Part shown: positions 1 to 6,289 of the stretch, in pieces
Layout: every line of letters begins with the position of its first letter
Position numbering within the stretch: position 1 is the first letter of the stretch
Source of the DNA: Methylomicrobium sp.
GTDB lineage: Bacteria > Pseudomonadota > Gammaproteobacteria > Methylococcales > Methylomonadaceae
Reading direction: 5' to 3'
Assembly (NCBI GenBank): GCA_007135635.1
Contig: SLIO01000315.1
Coordinates: 1-6,593, forward strand
Length of the DNA stretch: 6,593 nucleotides
Made by a program: the position numbers and the translations under genes
The notes under the pieces: generated by a model
Told to the model about the DNA's origin: nothing
What the model saw: the letters and a program-made list of their open reading frames with translations, nothing else
The model's database searches: none

Positions 1-1
1 G

Positions 2-124
2 CTATTTGCCAATATCCTGCTTGAGAAGCTGATTATTGAAGCACTGGCTTTGCTGTGCAAAACGAAAGAAAAGTCTATTTCACCTTTTGTCGGCGGTGTA
101 CGCAATAGCAATAGTTGGGCCTAA
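2..124 (+). CDS. Possible C-terminal fragment of an unknown protein, cut by left window edge
   Basis: A frame open from the left edge runs 40 codons to a TAA at 122-124. The translation begins LFANILLEKLIIEALALL and ends in VRNSNSWA. The first half looks like an amphipathic helix rich in Leu, Ile and Ala, and the composition resembles a real protein more than random translation does. There is no start codon in view, so if real it is the 3' end of a plus-strand gene beginning outside the window. Forty open codons can easily occur by chance and I recognise no family, so this is a weak call. It would converge with the Uma2 gene at 342-884. Confidence 0.3.
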   Translation, partial: LFANILLEKLIIEALALLCKTKEKSISPFVGGVRNSNSWA

Positions 125-341
125 TTTAACTGACTTGGTAAGTCTCGGGAAGCTGGAGCTTTCGTTTTCTGCGTTCCCTCGCTCCATTGACTGTGAAAGT
201 ATTATGAAATTTGGCGGTATTACCAATTTTTACATGAAATAACCAATATCTTAGAGCGAATTTTCTGCTGTTTTTAGTGATCGTGATAATACTTTTACAG
301 CCTCTAGGGCTTTGGGAAGAGCAAAGTGATGGAGAGCTTTG
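125..341. other. Non-coding stretch with no recognised feature
   Basis: This lies between the possible gene end at 124 and the 3' end of the Uma2 gene at 342. I found no convincing open frame, RNA gene or strong hairpin. A degenerate stretch around 136-160 (GGGAAGCTGGAGCTTTCG) faintly resembles the CCCAAGCT/AGCTTGGG motif that recurs further right. It is too imperfect to call a repeat copy. Confidence 0.5.
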
Positions 342-884
342 TCATCGCCAAATCGTAGCAAAATCAATGTTGAAACGGCAGTCGTGAATTGCGAATTCAA
401 CTTTTTCAGTTGAATAACCCCCTTGTTTTATAAACCCTTGTGTATCGTTTCGATAGACTTTAGCTAGACGGTTCTCCGGATAAACAAGGATGTAGTTGCG
501 TAGACCTTCACGCTGGTAGAGATCAAGCTTCATGATCTCGTCTCGTTTCGCGCTGGTTGGCGACACAACTTCAATAATAAGATCCGGCGTTACCAAAACT
601 TTTTCGTCGATAGTCTGACAAATCACCATGACATCGGGTCTGACTATCGTATCGCCGGCTATTTGCCAATCGGTTTCCATCAAGATGGCGCATTGGTCGG
701 AACAATGGATTTTCCGGTTTTTTAAGGCATCCTTGATCGATGTCGCTATGTTGAATGCAATCATTTGGTGGGTAACTGAGGGCGATGGCGTCATCGCATA
801 AGGCATGCCTTCGATTAATTCCCAATTGCCTTCCCATTGTTGATAGTCGTCAATCGTGTAATGTTCTTGATAGGCTAAAGCCAT
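342..884 (-). CDS. Uma2 family PD-(D/E)XK nuclease-fold protein (DUF820)
   Basis: The 180-residue protein has the usual length and layout of the Uma2 family, small proteins with a restriction-endonuclease-like fold whose cellular role is poorly known. Near the N-terminus is the segment YQQWEGNWELIEGMPYAM (residues 14-31), where this family carries its E-x-I/L-x-x-G motif. Residues 82-85 (RPDV) supply the presumed metal-binding Asp84. Residues 100-123 contain PDLIIEVVSPTS followed by KRDEIMKLDLY, giving the probable catalytic Glu105 and Lys119. The block GLRNYILVYPE (127-137) is the usual conserved strand after the core. All key residues are present, so it appears functional rather than decayed. 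The ATG at 884 is set by a good Shine-Dalgarno 6 nt upstream. It stands alone, with repeats upstream and nothing clear downstream. Family assignment is firm, but a substrate cannot be inferred. Confidence 0.9.
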   Translation of the reverse strand: MALAYQEHYTIDDYQQWEGNWELIEGMPYAMTPSPSVTHQMIAFNIATSIKDALKNRKIHCSDQCAILMETDWQIAGDTIVRPDVMVICQTIDEKVLVTPDLIIEVVSPTSAKRDEIMKLDLYQREGLRNYILVYPENRLAKVYRNDTQGFIKQGGYSTEKVEFAIHDCRFNIDFATIWR

Positions 885-890
885 TTTATA

Positions 891-895
891 CTCCT
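891..895 (-). promoter_or_regulatory. Ribosome binding site of the Uma2 gene
   Basis: On the minus strand AGGAG lies 6 nt (TATAAA) before the ATG at 884. It is a near-consensus Shine-Dalgarno at good spacing and fixes the start codon. Confidence 0.75.
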
Positions 896-1019
896 AAAAC
901 AAGCAGTGTTCTCTGTTACCCAAGCTTCAGCTCTCATCGTTATACATAAGTCAACCCCCCCTTTTTCAATCTTAGCCAATGAGGCTTCGATACCGTTTAT
1001 TGCCACTTAACACTCTCGG

Positions 1020-1205
1020 CTTTCCCTCACCTAACGCTCACTGCCATTAAGTTAAGCCATCACAGAATTAAGTAATGCTTGTATCCAGGATCTACTTTGC
1101 CTCCAAAGCTTGCCATCCATGGCACTGGATTCCGCCAGTCCATGGCGGAATGACGGGCTTCCCTTAACTTAATGGCAGTGTCACCTAACGCTAGGTGAGG
1201 GAAAG
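1020..1205. repeat. Inner two-part inverted repeat with asymmetric spacers
   Basis: The left side reads arm A (1020-1032), a 6-nt spacer AACGCT, then arm C (1039-1056). The right side reads C' (1163-1180), a 12-nt spacer TCACCTAACGCT (1181-1192), then A' (1193-1205). The 12-nt spacer is a direct copy of 1027-1038. It lets the right side form its own hairpin, CACCTA (1182-1187) with TAGGTG (1192-1197) around a 4-nt loop. The two sides thus differ by a small duplication. Confidence 0.8.
1097..1154. repeat. REP-like palindromic element, copy 1
   Basis: The leader TTGCCTCCAAAGCTTGCC is followed by a hairpin. ATTCCGCCA (1129-1137) pairs perfectly with TGGCGGAAT (1143-1151) around a 5-nt loop, and the unit ends in GGCGGAATGAC. 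A diverged, longer copy lies at 2080-2198. Short elements with ATTCCG...CGGAAT ends are common between genes of many proteobacteria. This copy sits inside the larger nested inverted repeats. Confidence 0.7.
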
Positions 1206-1385
1206 GCGCTAACGCTCAAACACTAATAGCCTTCCCGGACGACAAAACAATTTAGCGCTCGGTCGCTGCTTTTTGCACAATAGGTATATTTATACTTGTG
1301 TATAACGATGAGAGCTAGAGCTTGGGAGCGAGCGGAAAATTCTCAGTTTTTAAGCTTTACCAAGAGTGCCTATCGCAACTAACTG

Positions 1386-1844
1386 TTATAGCATCCGAAA
1401 TACGGCGACAGTCAGGCCGGCGACCGATAGAAAAATACCCATCGCCCACATGGTTAGTTGCCGCATGTCGCGGTGAAGTTGTAGTATTTCTTGATGAACT
1501 TGTTCGAAGCGCTTGTTGGTGTCTTGCTGCATTAGTTCGAGGCGCTTATCGATTTGCTCGAAACGCTTATCGACTTGCTCGAAACGTTTATCGATTTGCT
1601 CGAAACGCTTATTGGTTTCTTGCTGCATTAGATCGAAGCGCTTATCCATCTGCTGCATGATCATGTGCATGGTTTCGCGTTGCGCTTTGAGTTCTTCGCC
1701 CTGGTTTTTCAGCGCTTCTTCGACCCGCACCATGCGCTCGCGCAGTTCGATTTCATAAACTACCGGCGGCTTACCGAGAGATTGCTCAACCAACCATTCG
1801 GCTAAGTGCTTTTTTATGTATTCTATGTCTTCTGTGGCTAACAT
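1386..1844 (-). CDS. Tail-anchored coiled-coil protein of unknown function
   Basis: The 152-residue protein has three parts. Residues 1-30 form a short helical N-terminus (MLATEDIEYIKKHLAEWLVE) ending in GKPPVV. Residues 31-128 are a highly charged, uninterrupted coiled coil. Residues 131-149 are one hydrophobic segment (MWAMGIFLSVAGLTVAVF) with only three residues after it, so it looks membrane-anchored at its C-terminus with the coil in the cytoplasm. The coil core at 68-117 is built of repeats: an 11-residue unit KRFDLMQQETN, three 7-residue units of the type KRFEQID, a second 11-residue unit KRLELMQQDTN, and one more 7-residue unit. The shape resembles many small bacterial membrane coiled-coil proteins, but I recognise no named family. 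The start ATG at 1844 lacks a strong Shine-Dalgarno, so it is moderately certain. Oligomerisation is likely; function is unknown. Confidence 0.75.
   Translation of the reverse strand: MLATEDIEYIKKHLAEWLVEQSLGKPPVVYEIELRERMVRVEEALKNQGEELKAQRETMHMIMQQMDKRFDLMQQETNKRFEQIDKRFEQVDKRFEQIDKRLELMQQDTNKRFEQVHQEILQLHRDMRQLTMWAMGIFLSVAGLTVAVFRML
1510..1638. repeat. In-frame tandem repeat array 33-21-21-21-33 bp in the coiled-coil gene
   Basis: Three 21-bp units (1543-1563, 1564-1584, 1585-1605) differ from each other by only one or two bases. They are flanked by two 33-bp units (1510-1542 and 1606-1638) that match each other at 29 of 33 positions. All unit lengths are multiples of three, so unit gain or loss would keep the frame and change coil length by 7 or 11 residues. 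This is a coding repeat, not a CRISPR array. Confidence 0.85.
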
Positions 1845-1882
1845 GATTCGATAACTTCGATTAGTAAATTTTTCGTACAGGA

Positions 1883-1888
1883 ATTATA
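1883..1888 (-). promoter_or_regulatory. Candidate -10 box for the coiled-coil gene
   Basis: On the minus strand TATAAT occurs 38 nt before the ATG at 1844, within an AT-rich stretch. No convincing -35 box lies 16-18 bp further upstream, so this is only a candidate. Confidence 0.3.
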
Positions 1889-1920
1889 TATCCGTTACAC
1901 ATTTAATTTCGCTTTTTTCG

Positions 1921-1953
1921 CTGTTTCCCAAGCTCCATCAGCTTGGGAAACAG
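1921..1953. repeat. Perfect 14-bp-stem hairpin
   Basis: CTGTTTCCCAAGCT (1921-1934) pairs perfectly with AGCTTGGGAAACAG (1940-1953) around a 5-nt loop CCATC. Its CCCAAGCT/AGCTTGGG core is the same motif that ends the outer arms at 919 and 1326. It has no strong T-run on either side (TTTATAC on the plus strand, CGAAAAAAG on the minus), so it is not a textbook intrinsic terminator. It could still block or stabilise RNA between hpnO and the coiled-coil gene. Confidence 0.8.
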
Positions 1954-1972
1954 TTTATACCTTTCGCACTTC

Positions 1973-1995
1973 AAATTTCGGCAGTGCCGAATTTT
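1973..1995. repeat. Imperfect hairpin with 3-nt loop
   Basis: AAATTTCGGC (1973-1982) pairs with GCCGAATTTT (1986-1995) with one T-T mismatch and loop AGT. The right arm ends in four T on the plus strand, and on the minus strand the 3' side ends in AAATTTGAAG. It lies between hpnO and the coiled-coil gene. It could act as a weak terminator or be incidental. Confidence 0.45.
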
Positions 1996-2079
1996 GATCT
2001 ATGACGGGTTTAACTTTAGGTGCAAAGCGAAAAAAAGGAATGAGGTGTGATATTAATTTCCATTGCATTTAGGACTAAT

Positions 2080-2198
2080 TTGCCTCGAAGCTTGCCATCC
2101 TTGGCAGTGGATTCCGCCACAAATCCGTTTGGAACGGATTTGCATTACCCGAAGGGCTTCGGGCAGGATAGCCAGGAGTGAGTCCCGGGCGGAATGAC
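2080..2198. repeat. REP-like palindromic element, copy 2, expanded
   Basis: The first 40 bases (2080-2119) match copy 1 (1097-1137) except for one single-base gap and three substitutions. The end GGCGGAATGAC (2188-2198) is identical to copy 1. ATTCCGCC (2111-2118) pairs with GGCGGAAT (2188-2195). Where copy 1 has a 5-nt loop, this copy has about 70 nt with two further hairpins. One is CAAATCCGTT (2120-2129) with AACGGATTTG (2133-2142). The other is CCCGAA (2148-2153) with TTCGGG (2158-2163). It begins about 50 nt past the hpnO stop codon, so it probably forms the 3' end structure of the hpn transcript. Confidence 0.7.
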
Positions 2199-2247
2199 AC
2201 GTTCTTTCTAGAGGTTATATCTTTAGCCATACATCGACTCCGCTGAA

Positions 2248-3639
2248 TTATTTCCCAACTTTGCCCTTCAGCGCATGACTAGCCAAGTTTTTACCTAAAT
2301 CCCAAATCGTGCCCGGAACTTGATGGGTTGCGGCGATGGTTTGGTCGAAGGAGGTGATAATGTGATCGCGGTCTTTTTGCGTTAAGGTTAGCGGTGGCAG
2401 CAATTTGACGACATTCATGCCGTGTCCGGCGACTTGCGTCAGAATTCGGTGATCCTTAAATAGCGGTATCGTGATCATTTGGCAGAACAGCCCTTTGTTG
2501 GCCGCTTCCAGCATTGCCCAGGCCGCTTTCAGCGTCAGGCTTTTCGGTGCGTGGAATTCTATTGCGATCATCGAGCCTTTGCCGCGCGCTTCTTTCAAGA
2601 ATTCGTATTTTGTCGAGAGTGCATTCAGGCTGGCGATGATGTCATTGCCGACTGTCGCGCTTTGTTCAATCAATTTTTCCGATTTGATGACTTCGAGCCC
2701 TGCCAGTCCTGCGGCCATCGCCATGTTGTTTTTGGAAAAAGTCGACCCATGCACGACCGCGCGGTCCATGCGATTGAACACCGTGTCCATGATGTGCTGC
2801 GTCATCGCGACCGCGCCGACCGGAATGAAACCGCCTGATAGGGCTTTTGACATCAGAATCATATCGGGCTTGGCGCCGTAATGTTCGATTGCCCAGAATT
2901 TGCCGGTGCGACCGATACCGGTTTGAATTTCGTCGGCGACGAATAGCGTGCCGTATTTTTTACAGAGGCGTTCGACTTCGACTAGGTAGTTATCGTCGGG
3001 CAGGTTGACGCCTTTGCCTTGTATCGGTTCGACGATGAAGGCGGCGACGTCTTTATTGCTGAGGGCCTTTTCCAGAGCTTCCAAATCATTGAACGGCACC
3101 GCGATGCAATCGGGCAGTAAGGGTCCGAAGCCTTCGCGGAAAATCTTTTCGCCATTCAGCGATAGCGCGCCCATTGTCAAGCCGTGATAGCCGTGTTCGC
3201 AATAAACGATTTTCCCGCGTTTGGTGGTGTAGCGCGCGAATTTGATCGCCGCTTCGACTGCTTCGGTGCCCGAGTTGCAAAAAAACATTTTTTCGAGATT
3301 GTCGGGTGTCGTCGTCAGGATTTCCTTGGCCAGCAAACCGCTCAATATCGAGACGTCGATTTGCACCAGGTTCGGCAATTCGAGCGTCAAAGTTTCTTGT
3401 AATGCGCTGATTACGGTCGGATGGTTGCGACCAATCGCGAATACGCCGAAGCCGCTCAATAGGTCGAGATATTCGTTGCCTTGTTCGTCGTAGAGATATT
3501 GGCCGACCGCACGTTTGTAATTGCGGTCGTATCCGATTGTTTTTAAAACGCGAACCATTTGATTATTCAAATGTTTTTCGTGCAACTCAAATTTATCTTC
3601 GCTGTGTTGCGCGAGTAGCTCGGCTATGCTGAAAGACAT
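2248..3639 (-). CDS. hpnO: HpnO, class III PLP aminotransferase for aminobacteriohopanetriol synthesis
   Basis: The 463-residue protein is a fold-type I, class III aminotransferase. It shows the PLP phosphate-binding block NSGTEAVEAA (122-131), the cofactor-stacking region EHGYHG (148-153), EPIQGKG (204-210), and VADEIQTGIGRTG (234-246) with Asp236 for the pyridine nitrogen. The PLP Schiff-base lysine is Lys265 in MSKALSGG, and HGSTF (298-302) follows. Relatives such as ornithine, acetylornithine and putrescine aminotransferases share these motifs. Placement directly after hpnN, and the N-terminal extension of about 40 residues before the aminotransferase core, favour HpnO. HpnO supplies the C-35 amino group of aminobacteriohopanetriol from a ribosylhopane-derived intermediate, in the cytoplasm. 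Its start is 15 nt after the hpnN stop with a fitting Shine-Dalgarno, so it is probably translationally coupled. The product is inferred from family and context; the fold and cofactor are certain. Confidence 0.88.
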   Translation of the reverse strand: MSFSIAELLAQHSEDKFELHEKHLNNQMVRVLKTIGYDRNYKRAVGQYLYDEQGNEYLDLLSGFGVFAIGRNHPTVISALQETLTLELPNLVQIDVSILSGLLAKEILTTTPDNLEKMFFCNSGTEAVEAAIKFARYTTKRGKIVYCEHGYHGLTMGALSLNGEKIFREGFGPLLPDCIAVPFNDLEALEKALSNKDVAAFIVEPIQGKGVNLPDDNYLVEVERLCKKYGTLFVADEIQTGIGRTGKFWAIEHYGAKPDMILMSKALSGGFIPVGAVAMTQHIMDTVFNRMDRAVVHGSTFSKNNMAMAAGLAGLEVIKSEKLIEQSATVGNDIIASLNALSTKYEFLKEARGKGSMIAIEFHAPKSLTLKAAWAMLEAANKGLFCQMITIPLFKDHRILTQVAGHGMNVVKLLPPLTLTQKDRDHIITSFDQTIAATHQVPGTIWDLGKNLASHALKGKVGK

Positions 3640-3645
3640 AAAAAG

Positions 3646-3650
3646 ACCTC
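3646..3650 (-). promoter_or_regulatory. Ribosome binding site of hpnO
   Basis: GAGGT on the minus strand lies 6 nt (CTTTTT) before the hpnO ATG at 3639. It is inside the 15-nt gap after the hpnN stop, so ribosomes ending hpnN would cover it. Confidence 0.7.
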
Positions 3651-3654
3651 TAGT

Positions 3655-6270
3655 TTATATTTTGTGCCGGCTGAATGCAGGCAGCACGACTAACGTGCAA
3701 ACGATGGTGAAGGAAATGCCGATCGCCAGTAACAAGCCCATGCTGGATGTGCCTGGATGAGGCGTGAAGGCGAGACTGGAAAAACTGCATAAGGTTGTTA
3801 AAGAACTAAATAAGACGCCTCTGGCAGTGCTGCTTTGCAGCAGGTCGACTCCGTTCGACCAGTGGCTGTGCAGTCGGTGTACGACATGAATGCTGCTATC
3901 GACGCCCATTCCCATTAGTAGCGGCAGGGCGATGATATTGGCGAAATTAAACGGGTTGTTGAGCAAGACATTGACTGCACCGGTCAATAAGGTTGCAAGC
4001 AATAGCGACCCGATCATCAATAGTGTATCGCGGATGTTTTTTGTAATGATTAGCATGAGCACAACGATCGCCATGAATGCGCAAGCGAAGGCTTCGACAA
4101 ATGACTGTATGATCGCGTCGCCGGAGGCTTTATCGATAATCGGTAAGCCGGAGACGCTAGTATCGATGCTTTGTACGTCATTGACGAAGGCTTCTCTGTG
4201 ACTGACGATGTTCAGGTTTTTCTCCGGCGTGATCATGATTTTATACAGACCGGTTTTGCTCTGCCAATGGTCGGTTATGTAAGGCGGCAGGTCTCCTAAT
4301 TCGTAAGCCTGGGCGGTTAAGCTGATGCGCAAGCGCTGCATTGTATAAGGTAGCAAGCCCAATATGTATTGTTCTAATTGGCTGTATTCTGTTTCCGGTT
4401 CGGCCTGTCGGTCGGCAAAAACGATATAGCTGTTGATTCGTGCAAGTAGAGTTTCCAGTACCGGAATCGGGACAGAGGTCGTTGCTTCATCGATGGCTTT
4501 TTGTAGCGTATCGGTGAACCGAATCGCAGCATCGCGCTGATCGTTGGGAAGCAACGGTTTACCGAATTGTTTGAGTTGGGCGCCGAGAATCATGTCCAGT
4601 TCTTCGATTCGATCGAGTTTGTCCTCTTGATCGCTGGCGACAAAGCTCGATAGGGTGAGAGCTTCATGAATCGTCGGCAAGGCTCGCAACGCTTCGGCGC
4701 GTCGGTCGGCTTCCGTTAGGCTGTCTGCAAGGCCGGTTAGCGAATAAGGTGATTCATTGCGTGACGATAAGAGTTCTTTGAATGTCGAGGCAGATTCGCG
4801 ACTGGGGTCGCGTAAGTTGAATGTGCTGGAATCGAACTCCAATTGAGTCAGTATCGCGGCCGAGGCAATGGCAAGCAGTATGCTGGTGATTCTGATTGCT
4901 TTGGCATGGCGAAACGGAAAGTGCGCGATGGCCGATGATAGTTGCGAGGATCTAAACGGGGTGGTTTTGCCCAGCGGCATGACTTTCAATAAGGCGGGTA
5001 CGATCGATAATGAAAGCCCTAGGCCGATGAACATCCCGGCACTGGAAATAATGCCTAATTCGGATACGCCGGAGTAGTCGGTCGGAATGAATCCGAGAAA
5101 GCCGATGGCGGTGGTCAACGCGCATAAAAACAACGAGAAACCGATGCTGTTGATGCTTTCGGTAATCGCGCCTTCATTGTTCATGCCGGCTGCACGGCAT
5201 TCTCGGTAGCGGAGGCACAAATGCGTGGCGTAGTCGACGCCGAGTCCGATATATAGCACGGCAAAGGCGACCGAGATGATGTTTAAGTGTCCGACTGCAA
5301 GCGTTGCGAAACCGGCGGTCAGAATTAGGCCCATGATCAGTGCGATCAATGTTGTCAAGAGTAGTTTGACGGAGCGGAAGCTCAACCATAGCGAGGTGCA
5401 AACAAGCAGCAGCGATAAGATGCCGGAAATGATCGCGCCCTCACTGACCGTTTCGAGTTCTTCGTGTTGTAACGCAGTTTCGCCGGTAATTCTAATGCGA
5501 ACTGCAGGATTTTCCTGCATGATCGATTGACTCACGGATCGCGCGGCCGAAAGTGCAAAATCGGCGGGCATGATGTCGGTAAAAATCAGTTTAGGTTTCG
5601 CAATGACGATCGATCTTTTGGACTCGGTGTTGAGTCGGTGGTCGGCCAGTAGGTTTTGCCAGGATAAATAACGAGGGTTCTGATTGAGTCGACGGTCGAT
5701 TGTTTCGTCTATCGCGGTCAGCAGCGGCGTAAGATTCATCGGTAACGACTTATCTTTTTCCTCGAGTGCTTGGCGAATGATTTCGAATAAGCCTTCTAGG
5801 TTGTAGTGTTGCGCAAGATAGCCGATGAACGGTTGGGCATCGGTGAGTTTTTTCGACAGGTCGTCTAATTCGTCAAGGCTGAGAAATAATAAAGCGTGTT
5901 GCTTAAAAAATGCATTATCGGTAGGTATTATTGCCGACTCGAAGTGTTCCTTGTCTCTGCTTAGACGTTGCGCGAGTTCGGCTGCGGCCTGCGAGATTTG
6001 TTCCGGAGTTTCGCCGTCGATCACCAGCATGATAGCGGCGGCATCTTCGGGAAAGGCTTCGTTTAGACGAAAGCGATTGATCTGAAAAGGTAAATCCGGC
6101 GACAACATTTGCGTCGTATCGGTATTGAAGCCGAGGTTGTTGATCGTGTAATGCAGACTAAAGCCGCACAGAGTCGTGGTCAGAATCAACAAAGTCCACG
6201 GAAAACGAAAGACTTGGCGGTCCCACCATAGTAATAATCTGTGAATAAAGGTGTCGTGATGCTGAGTCAT
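3655..6270 (-). CDS. hpnN: HpnN, RND/MMPL-type hopanoid transporter
   Basis: The 871-residue inner-membrane protein has the classic duplicated RND layout. TM1 (about 24-44) is followed by a large periplasmic loop (45-277) and TM2-TM6 (278-298, 302-325, 330-348, 375-396, 404-430). TM7 (458-476) is followed by a second large loop (477-723) and TM8-TM12 (724-743, 749-770, 776-795, 818-836, 842-866). Each half has the Gly-Val-Asp motif expected in TM4 and TM10: GLGVDYATH with Asp346 and GMGVDSSIHVVH with Asp791, probable proton-relay residues. HpnN proteins move hopanoids from the inner to the outer membrane, where they stiffen the envelope. Neighbours hpnG and hpnO make the hopanoid side chain, which sets it apart from other MMPL exporters. 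The ATG at 6270 is the only ATG, GTG or TTG after an in-frame stop at 6331-6333. No Shine-Dalgarno is visible, so translation may depend on coupling to hpnG, 19 nt upstream. Confidence 0.9.
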   Translation of the reverse strand: MTQHHDTFIHRLLLWWDRQVFRFPWTLLILTTTLCGFSLHYTINNLGFNTDTTQMLSPDLPFQINRFRLNEAFPEDAAAIMLVIDGETPEQISQAAAELAQRLSRDKEHFESAIIPTDNAFFKQHALLFLSLDELDDLSKKLTDAQPFIGYLAQHYNLEGLFEIIRQALEEKDKSLPMNLTPLLTAIDETIDRRLNQNPRYLSWQNLLADHRLNTESKRSIVIAKPKLIFTDIMPADFALSAARSVSQSIMQENPAVRIRITGETALQHEELETVSEGAIISGILSLLLVCTSLWLSFRSVKLLLTTLIALIMGLILTAGFATLAVGHLNIISVAFAVLYIGLGVDYATHLCLRYRECRAAGMNNEGAITESINSIGFSLFLCALTTAIGFLGFIPTDYSGVSELGIISSAGMFIGLGLSLSIVPALLKVMPLGKTTPFRSSQLSSAIAHFPFRHAKAIRITSILLAIASAAILTQLEFDSSTFNLRDPSRESASTFKELLSSRNESPYSLTGLADSLTEADRRAEALRALPTIHEALTLSSFVASDQEDKLDRIEELDMILGAQLKQFGKPLLPNDQRDAAIRFTDTLQKAIDEATTSVPIPVLETLLARINSYIVFADRQAEPETEYSQLEQYILGLLPYTMQRLRISLTAQAYELGDLPPYITDHWQSKTGLYKIMITPEKNLNIVSHREAFVNDVQSIDTSVSGLPIIDKASGDAIIQSFVEAFACAFMAIVVLMLIITKNIRDTLLMIGSLLLATLLTGAVNVLLNNPFNFANIIALPLLMGMGVDSSIHVVHRLHSHWSNGVDLLQSSTARGVLFSSLTTLCSFSSLAFTPHPGTSSMGLLLAIGISFTIVCTLVVLPAFSRHKI

Positions 6271-6289
6271 GCCGGCGTTGCGCGGATTT

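Larger units (their letters stand above)
919..1326. repeat. Nested inverted-repeat island, possibly a MITE-like element
   Basis: The outer arms are 919-951 and 1294-1326. The reverse complement of the left arm matches the right at 30 of 33 positions, both sharing TGTATAACGATGAGAGCT and ending in AGCTTGGG. Inside are two further pairs: 1020-1032 with 1193-1205 (13 bp perfect, CTTTCCCTCACCT) and 1039-1056 with 1163-1180 (18 bp perfect, CACTGCCATTAAGTTAAG). A REP-like hairpin sits at 1129-1151. The pairs are roughly concentric, centred near 1110-1123. No open frame of useful size lies inside, so if mobile it would depend on a transposase elsewhere. I see no clear target-site duplication at 911-918 versus 1327-1334. 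Reading it as a non-autonomous transposable element is inference; the repeats themselves are seen directly. Confidence 0.65.

Noticed and set aside
36..242. Plus-strand open frame of 68 codons beginning MKHWLCCAKRKK
   Set aside because: It overlaps the more protein-like frame at 2-124, has no visible ribosome binding site and an unconvincing composition, and matches no family I know.
919..1326. Insertion sequence with its own transposase
   Set aside because: There is no open frame of useful length inside the arms and no clear target-site duplication, so only a non-autonomous element can be considered.
1510..1638. Possible CRISPR array
   Set aside because: The units are contiguous without unique spacers, have coding-length periods of 21 and 33 bp, and lie in frame in a gene.
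1322..1660. Plus-strand frame of 112 codons with an Ala-Arg-Asn-Ala-Tyr type repeat
   Set aside because: It is the antisense shadow of the repeat array in the coiled-coil gene; the repetition comes from the 21-bp units. The minus-strand reading gives a proper coiled coil with a membrane segment.
1921..1953. Rho-independent terminator for hpnO
   Set aside because: The stem is strong, but neither strand has a proper U-run after it, and it lies about 300 nt past the hpnO stop with another structured element in between.
2471..2881. Plus-strand frames of 119-136 codons within hpnO
   Set aside because: They are opposite to a gene with all catalytic residues intact, with no ribosome binding site and no recognisable domain.
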